Source: an uncultured Bacilli bacterium (lineage in GTDB: Bacteria > Bacillota_I > Bacilli_A > RF39 > UBA660). From it: a DNA stretch of 11,295 nucleotides. Location: the NCBI GenBank assembly GCA_910586195.1, contig CAJUHO010000036.1, positions 1-11,295 on the forward strand. The letters run 5' to 3'. This document shows, piece by piece, positions 6,680-11,295 of this stretch. A model generated the notes under the pieces. That model saw only the letters and a program-made list of their open reading frames with translations, made no database searches and was not told the origin of the DNA. Position 1 is the first letter of the stretch. Each line of letters begins with the position of its first letter. The position numbers and the translations under genes are program-made.

Positions 6680-7582
6680 TCTGAAAAAGTTGATACTTGG
6701 ATGATTAAATAGGCGAAACTGGTAGTTACTCGTACCTAATCCATTAGAAACATATAATTCGGTTTGATCAAGCTTGTAGTAGTTCTCATGATAAGTGTAA
6801 GCGCCTTCTTCCTTATTAAGTCCTCCTAGCAATGGAAATCGAACACCACCATTGTGAGAATGTCCTGCTAAGGCTAGATTTATTTTATACTTCTCTTTAA
6901 TAGTATCAATACTATCTGGTTCATGAAGTAGAGCAATTGTATAAATGTTAGGGTTACATCCTTCTTCATTAAAATAACGAAAACCATTATCGATATTACG
7001 ATCTAGCGAAAGACTATTAAGTCCTATTATTAAAATGGGATTAGCATCATTGCTATAGACTAAATCATAATCATTATTTAAAATAGAGAAATTACTTTGA
7101 TTCATAATGGTTTGAAAATTTTCGGTATCTTCTTCCCCAGATACAGCATATTTCCCAATTGTAGCTTTAATCTTTTTTAATTGCTTTGATATCTCTTCTA
7201 GCTCTTGTATAGATAAGTCATAGTCCTCATCAATTAGGTCACCTGTAAAAACAACTAGGTCAGGATTCCTTTTATTAATTTCTGTTACTATATTTTTTAA
7301 CTCAGAGATAAATACAGTACTACCATAATGTAAATCAGAAAAATGAATCAGCTTTTTTCCTATGAAATTATCAGGGAGTTCCTTGCTTATGACAACTTTT
7401 TCTTTTACAATTATTTTTTTTGTCGCAATATAAGTAATATAGAGATAGCTACTGCTAAAAAAGATAAAAAATATAAGAAGAAAGATAAAGATGCGTTTTG
7501 CTTGTTTTTTTCGTTTTTCTCGTTTTTCTTCTTCTTCAATATTCTCCTGTTTCTTTCTGTTTTTTTCAGTACGACTTTGCAT
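6668..7582 (-). CDS. Membrane-anchored calcineurin-like metallophosphoesterase with altered GNHD motif
   Basis: The protein has a highly charged cytoplasmic start (residues 1-30), one membrane segment (about 31-51) and an outside-facing phosphoesterase domain, resembling the YkuE-type family. Metal-binding motifs run in order: SDLHYG (Asp83, His85), GDLID (Asp115, Asp118), the AVSGEED region (149-152), LLHEPD (His220) and GHSHNGG (240-243). The family normally has GNH(D/E) where this protein has GEED, so the bridging Asn and catalytic His are both replaced by Glu. Activity may be altered or lost; the substrate is unknown. The start is supported by AAGGTGA on the minus strand (7589-7595), six bases upstream. 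The gene converges on the carboxypeptidase gene with a 12-bp overlap and no visible terminator between them. Confidence 0.8.
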   Translation of the reverse strand: MQSRTEKNRKKQENIEEEEKREKRKKQAKRIFIFLLIFFIFFSSSYLYITYIATKKIIVKEKVVISKELPDNFIGKKLIHFSDLHYGSTVFISELKNIVTEINKRNPDLVVFTGDLIDEDYDLSIQELEEISKQLKKIKATIGKYAVSGEEDTENFQTIMNQSNFSILNNDYDLVYSNDANPILIIGLNSLSLDRNIDNGFRYFNEEGCNPNIYTIALLHEPDSIDTIKEKYKINLALAGHSHNGGVRFPLLGGLNKEEGAYTYHENYYKLDQTELYVSNGLGTSNYQFRLFNHPSINFFRLRK

Positions 7583-7601
7583 TAGACATCACCTTAGTTT
7601 A

Positions 7602-7610
7602 ATTGTATCA
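7602..7610 (-). promoter_or_regulatory. Possible extended -10 promoter for the metallophosphoesterase gene
   Basis: On the minus strand this reads TGATACAAT, an extended -10 element (TGn followed by TACAAT) just upstream of the gene. No good -35 box is seen. Confidence 0.35.
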
Positions 7611-7696
7611 CGTTTAGGGAAAGTACACGAGAAAAATTTTTCTTTTCAATCATTTTAATTTATGATATATTTAATATATAATTGGAGGGATAAAAA

Positions 7697-8593
7697 ATGG
7701 CAAGTGAGAGTACAAAAAATAAAACACAAACAAAGAAAGCACAAACGCCTAATGAGGTGGCATCAAATCAAAAGAAGAAAGACTCTTCTACAAAAGTAGT
7801 GAAAGAGAAAAAGACGCAAACTACAAAGACGAATAAAACCGGAACATCAACAAAGAAGAAAACAGCTTCTACAAAAAAAGTAGTACCAAAAACAAAAGAA
7901 AAAGAAGAAAGTAAAAAAGTAGTTGTAAAGGAGAAAGTAAAACCAATCTCTGAAGTAGTAGAACCTGCCAAGGAAAAGGCTGAGAAAAAAATAGTGGCAG
8001 AAACAAAGGAAAAAGCAAAACCTAAAAAACAAGAGATAGGAGATATTCGTGAACATTTTGGTGTATATTTATTGTTACTATCTACAGTATTAATATGTCT
8101 TCATGTAATGGGAAGATTTGAGTTAAAGATTTCAACAGTTACAGTAGGCTTTTCTACTTTGCTTTTCCCAACAGTTTACTTTATTAGTAATATTATTACA
8201 AAGAAGTTTGATTTTAAAAAGACAATTGTTGCAGTTTTAACCTCATCCATTGCAATGGTACTATTTGTATATTTATCAAAATATTTAAACGCAAAAGTAG
8301 TAGACTATTTTGTCATTTATGGTGAAGTATTTGCCTATATTATTAGTCAGTTGCTGAATTTACTTATTTATTATTATTTACTTGTAAATACAGAACTAAA
8401 GGCTAGATGGATTTATTTAACTTATTTATTTTCTATCATGGCTTATCATTTTATTGCAATTTTATTCTCAACTAGAATTATTATTACAGATACTTTTTGG
8501 ATTACATTTTTCTGTTCTGTGGTATTATCTGCTATTATTGCAATTATGTATGCGTTTTATGATTGTATGGTTCCAAGAGGTCAAGATATATAG
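7697..8593 (+). CDS. Lys-rich membrane protein, divergent VUT/YhhQ (queuosine-precursor transporter)-like
   Basis: Residues 1-115 are low-complexity, rich in Lys, Thr, Glu and Val, with repeated KEK, TKK and KVV patterns, and are probably cytoplasmic and disordered. Residues 122-288 hold about six hydrophobic helices. The pattern PTVYFISNIITKKFDFKK (158-175) followed by AYIISQLLNLLIYYYLL (213-229) resembles the VUT/YhhQ (DUF165) family. That family has tYlisDiltE.yG and aYlisQllDv.if; here both conserved Asp are Asn and the Glu is Lys. Transport of a queuosine precursor or other vitamin-like compound is a family-based guess weakened by these changes. The ribosome binding site GGAGGG (7684-7689) lies seven bases before the ATG. 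The gene is divergent from the metallophosphoesterase gene and stands alone, ending at a strong terminator. Confidence 0.55.
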   Translation: MASESTKNKTQTKKAQTPNEVASNQKKKDSSTKVVKEKKTQTTKTNKTGTSTKKKTASTKKVVPKTKEKEESKKVVVKEKVKPISEVVEPAKEKAEKKIVAETKEKAKPKKQEIGDIREHFGVYLLLLSTVLICLHVMGRFELKISTVTVGFSTLLFPTVYFISNIITKKFDFKKTIVAVLTSSIAMVLFVYLSKYLNAKVVDYFVIYGEVFAYIISQLLNLLIYYYLLVNTELKARWIYLTYLFSIMAYHFIAILFSTRIIITDTFWITFFCSVVLSAIIAIMYAFYDCMVPRGQDI

Positions 8594-8622
8594 AGAAAAA
8601 CCCATGTTGGGTTTTTCTTTTT
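8594..8622 (+). terminator. Intrinsic terminator after the VUT-like gene
   Basis: The 10-bp stem AGAAAAACCC/GGGTTTTTCT has the loop ATGTT and further T residues. It starts at the base after the stop codon. Confidence 0.85.
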
Positions 8623-8655
8623 GTTGTACCTTCTCTTTATTATTTATTTGAAATA

Positions 8656-8664
8656 TGATATACT
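8656..8664 (+). promoter_or_regulatory. Possible extended -10 promoter for the HAD gene
   Basis: TGATATACT is an extended -10 element between the preceding terminator and the HAD gene start. The -35 region is weak (TTTATT, 8636-8641). Confidence 0.4.
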
Positions 8665-8704
8665 AAATGGCAGAGTTTTATTCTAGAAAGAGGGGATTGC
8701 TTTC

Positions 8705-9514
8705 ATGAACAAAAAAATATTTGTAAGTGATTTTGATGGAACATTGATAGATTCAGAAGAGGCAATTCCTATGACCACTGTTTTGGCAATAGATGAATTT
8801 CGAAGTCATGGTAATAAGTTTGTAATAGCAACAGGGAGAATTCCTATCTCCGTTTTGAATTATAATAGCGACTTCGTTTTCATGGATTATGTTATTGCCT
8901 GTAATGGTGCTTATATTTATGATATCGCTTTAGAAAAAGTAATTTATAAAAATCCCCTTCCTAAACAAGTTGTTCGTACAATAAAACAAAGCTTTGAGGC
9001 TGTCTGTTGTATTGATTTTTGCACACCAGACTGTTGGCATCTTTATATCTCTACTATTTATAAACAGCGACGTAAAGGGAATCTAACTAGTGACATTAAA
9101 GATTTTAATCGTTTCTTATCAAGAAATAAAAATAATATTTATAAAATAGAACTACATACAGATACTCAAAAAAAGGCAAAAGAAATTTTAAAAGAGTTAA
9201 AAAAAATGAATTTAAAGATTAGTTATAATTTACAAGTATATGGTGAAAATAGTTATATAATTGATATTACAGCAGCAGGTGTTAATAAATATGAAGCAGT
9301 ATGCTTTATTGCAGATTATGAAAGTGTTAAGATGGAGGATATAGTGGCCATAGGGGATGGTAGTAATGATATCGAAATGATTCAGAACGTTGGATATGGT
9401 ATCGCTGTTGCTAACGCTTGTAAAGAAGTAATAAAGGTAGCAAAAGAAAAAGTAGAATCTAATGAAGAACATGGTGTTGAGAAGGTATTAAATAAAATGA
9501 ATCAATTACACTAA
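8705..9514 (+). CDS. Cof-type HAD-IIB family phosphatase
   Basis: This is a cytoplasmic Mg2+-dependent phosphohydrolase of the haloacid dehalogenase superfamily, acting on sugar phosphates or similar small phosphoesters; the exact substrate cannot be read from sequence. Motif I is DFDGTL (Asp9 nucleophile, Asp11 acid/base), motif II lies in VIATGR (Thr43), motif III is Lys195 in GVNKYEAV, and motif IV is GDGSND (217-222, Asp218 and Asp222 as metal ligands). The cap inserted between motifs II and III is typical of class IIB, and 269 residues is the usual length. AGGGG (8691-8695) precedes the ATG by nine bases. The sulfotransferase gene starts 43 bp after its stop with no terminator between, so the two are probably co-transcribed. 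Confidence 0.88.
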   Translation: MNKKIFVSDFDGTLIDSEEAIPMTTVLAIDEFRSHGNKFVIATGRIPISVLNYNSDFVFMDYVIACNGAYIYDIALEKVIYKNPLPKQVVRTIKQSFEAVCCIDFCTPDCWHLYISTIYKQRRKGNLTSDIKDFNRFLSRNKNNIYKIELHTDTQKKAKEILKELKKMNLKISYNLQVYGENSYIIDITAAGVNKYEAVCFIADYESVKMEDIVAIGDGSNDIEMIQNVGYGIAVANACKEVIKVAKEKVESNEEHGVEKVLNKMNQLH

Positions 9515-9557
9515 AATTTCACAAAAGACTGATAAGGTATTTCTAGGAGAGAAAAAT

Positions 9558-11237
9558 ATGAAAGAAAATAATCAAAAAATTTTAATCGTTGTGTTAGTAA
9601 TTGGCGTTTTAATTGCTATTAGTTATCTTTATATCACAGGGCTTGATAAACTTGACAAAATAGAGAGCCAAAAAAATTTGAATAGAAAAGATTGGATAGA
9701 AGAACATGTTAAGATACAGGATAGTGTTTATGGAAAAAATATAAAAGAAATAGAATATAATGAGAATATTGTACCCTTTAATATGCTATATCAAGAAGTA
9801 GTAGAAGAGGAAATAGAAAAGCTTTGCAAAGATGAGTATTCTATAGAAGAGCCACTTATGATTTATAATCCTTATGGAACTAATAGAAATAGCATAAATA
9901 TTTATTTTCATACAGATGATAACCTTAAATTGGAGTATACAATAAAAGTAGATGGTGTAGATGACTTTACAAAAGTTTTAAAAAATGAAGGGGAAGATAA
10001 TCTAACTACCAATCACGCTTATCAAATGATAGGTTTTATAATGGGAAAGAAAAATAAATTGATTTTAACGCTTAAGAATAATAAAGATGAAATAGTTACG
10101 ACAGAAGAATTCAACATCGATTTTACGACTAATAAATCAAGTGTACAGACAAAATTAAAGATGGAATCAGGAGAAAGTAAGGAAGAATTAAGTGATGGGC
10201 TTTTTGTGATGTTTGGACATGATAAGGCTTATAATGCTAATAATTACCTTTATGATAATAATGGCATTTTACGAGCAGAGTTGATTCTTGAAGATTATAG
10301 AAGTGATCGCATTATCTTTTTAGATGATGAGATGATTTATAGTTATAAAGAGGATGGTTTTATTAGAGTAAATCGTTTGGGTAAGATAGAGGATAAATAT
10401 TCTATTGGAGATTATACAATGCATCATGATTACATTTTAGATGAAGAAAATGAAAATTTATTGATACTTGCAAATAAAGTAGGTGCTGATACAATTGAAG
10501 ATCGTGTTATTTCTTTAAGTCTTGTAACAGGAAAAGTAAAAGAAGTAATAGATATGAAAGATTACTTAATAGAGTTATATGATAAAGCGGTAAAACCAGA
10601 GAAGAATACTTATGGAGGAGATGAACTTGATTGGATTCATCTGAATTCTCTTGATATAATTAATGGAGAAGATATTGTTTTATCTTCAAGAGAATTAAGT
10701 ACTATCATTTATGTAAAAAATATTTATCGCAATCCTCAAATTGATTATTTAATGACTGATTCCTCTGTGCTGGAAAAAACAACTTATAAGGATTTAAATT
10801 ATCAAAAAGATGGAGATTTTGTTTCTCAAGCAGGGCAACATACGATTACATACCAAGGAAAAGATGATGAAAATCAGTATTATTTATATATGTATAATAA
10901 TAATTATCAGGGTGCTAGAACGAGACCAAACTTTGATTGGAAAAACTACCCTGGAACAGGAACCTATCAGGAAGGGCAAGAATCTTATTATTATAAGTAT
11001 TTAGTGGATAAAAACGAAAAAACATATAAACTAATAGATAAAATTTCCTTGCCATATTCGAGTATTGTAAGTAGTGTTGAGGATATTAACAATCATTATA
11101 TAACCTCATCTGGAATGAGCCATTGTTTTAATGAGTATGATGGGGAAGGTAAGATGATTAGGCAGTTTAATTACACTTCAAAGAAATATGCATATCGTGT
11201 TTTTAAATATGAGTTTAAAAATATTTGGTTTTTATAA
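9558..11237 (+). CDS. Membrane-anchored aryl-sulfate sulfotransferase (ASST family)
   Basis: This PAPS-independent sulfotransferase moves sulfate from an aryl sulfate ester to a phenolic acceptor through a sulfo-histidine intermediate. One N-terminal membrane segment (about residues 8-27) has no obvious cleavage site, so the enzyme is probably anchored outside the cell. An N-terminal beta domain (about 55-200) precedes the propeller domain. The active-site pattern of characterised ASST enzymes is complete: TMHHDYI (His289/290), DWIHLNSLDI (His361), SSRELS (Arg378) and AGQHTI (His428, the likely sulfated residue). Only two cysteines (90 and 523) occur, so the close disulfide of the enterobacterial enzyme is absent. 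AGGAG (9545-9549) lies eight bases before the ATG. Acceptors and donors are unknown; in gut bacteria, phenolic sulfates are plausible. Confidence 0.85.
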   Translation: MKENNQKILIVVLVIGVLIAISYLYITGLDKLDKIESQKNLNRKDWIEEHVKIQDSVYGKNIKEIEYNENIVPFNMLYQEVVEEEIEKLCKDEYSIEEPLMIYNPYGTNRNSINIYFHTDDNLKLEYTIKVDGVDDFTKVLKNEGEDNLTTNHAYQMIGFIMGKKNKLILTLKNNKDEIVTTEEFNIDFTTNKSSVQTKLKMESGESKEELSDGLFVMFGHDKAYNANNYLYDNNGILRAELILEDYRSDRIIFLDDEMIYSYKEDGFIRVNRLGKIEDKYSIGDYTMHHDYILDEENENLLILANKVGADTIEDRVISLSLVTGKVKEVIDMKDYLIELYDKAVKPEKNTYGGDELDWIHLNSLDIINGEDIVLSSRELSTIIYVKNIYRNPQIDYLMTDSSVLEKTTYKDLNYQKDGDFVSQAGQHTITYQGKDDENQYYLYMYNNNYQGARTRPNFDWKNYPGTGTYQEGQESYYYKYLVDKNEKTYKLIDKISLPYSSIVSSVEDINNHYITSSGMSHCFNEYDGEGKMIRQFNYTSKKYAYRVFKYEFKNIWFL

Positions 11238-11239
11238 AG

Positions 11240-11272
11240 AAAAATATATGAAGAAAAATCATATATTTTTTT
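11240..11272 (+). terminator. Intrinsic terminator after the sulfotransferase gene
   Basis: The 11-bp AT stem AAAAATATATG/CATATATTTTT has a 9-nt A-rich loop and runs into further T residues, three bases after the stop. The stem is weak in energy but correctly placed. Confidence 0.6.
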
Positions 11273-11295
11273 GAATTGTGAAAAGATAAAAAATA

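Noticed and set aside
7847..8056. Phe/Cys-rich antisense frames under the Lys-rich start of the VUT-like gene
   Set aside because: They are the expected by-product of AAA/AAG-rich coding sequence read on the opposite strand.
1..11295. Alternative genetic code with TGA as Trp, suggested by the Mollicutes-like composition and the absence of TGA stops among the eight genes
   Set aside because: All Trp residues are TGG, and every gene reaches its expected length with standard stops, so no reassignment is needed. The lack of TGA stops in eight genes is too small a sample.

Overview
This window is AT-rich, uses the standard genetic code (every Trp is TGG, no gene needs TGA read through) and looks like chromosomal DNA of a low-GC Gram-positive bacterium. 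An S11 D-alanyl-D-alanine carboxypeptidase argues for a peptidoglycan wall. Together with the surface-protein family and an aryl-sulfate sulfotransferase, it suggests an uncultured, gut-type Bacilli/Clostridia-like Firmicute. The taxonomic call is inference.

Left half (1-5546): three tandem paralogous surface-protein genes, the first cut by the window edge, with a repeat period of about 2.2 kb. Complete copies have a basic N-terminus, one membrane segment, a TasA/CalY-like head domain, a linker, and a C-terminal formylglycine-generating-enzyme/C-type-lectin-like domain. The last 39-42 residues of each copy form a sharply bounded block. Base composition changes abruptly there: adenine falls from about 45% in a sampled constant stretch to 13-20%, and copies 1 and 2 gain GC-rich codons. 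Amino-acid differences concentrate inside the block while both ends stay constant. This resembles the variable region (VR) of a diversity-generating retroelement (DGR). No reverse transcriptase or template repeat is present in the window.

Each complete copy is preceded by a segment of about 300 bp bounded by exact 23-bp inverted repeats. The repeats at both loci share the arms CATAAAGT/ACTTTATG, but each locus has its own 5-bp core, and the two ends of one locus carry that core as exact reverse complements (AAAAT/ATTTT and TAATT/AATTA). This is the layout of invertible promoters flipped by a site-specific recombinase. A conserved candidate promoter inside each segment points at the downstream gene. 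The window may therefore combine on/off phase variation with sequence diversification of the same surface proteins. That combination is the main finding.

Right half (5547-11295): apparently ordinary chromosomal genes. They are a secreted DD-carboxypeptidase; a convergent, overlapping membrane-anchored metallophosphoesterase with a substituted GNHD motif; a divergent Lys-rich membrane protein resembling the VUT/YhhQ transporter family; a Cof-type HAD phosphatase; and, 43 bp after it, an anchored aryl-sulfate sulfotransferase. Intrinsic terminators follow surface gene 3, the VUT-like gene and the sulfotransferase. No rRNA, tRNA, CRISPR array, transposase, integrase or reverse transcriptase was seen.
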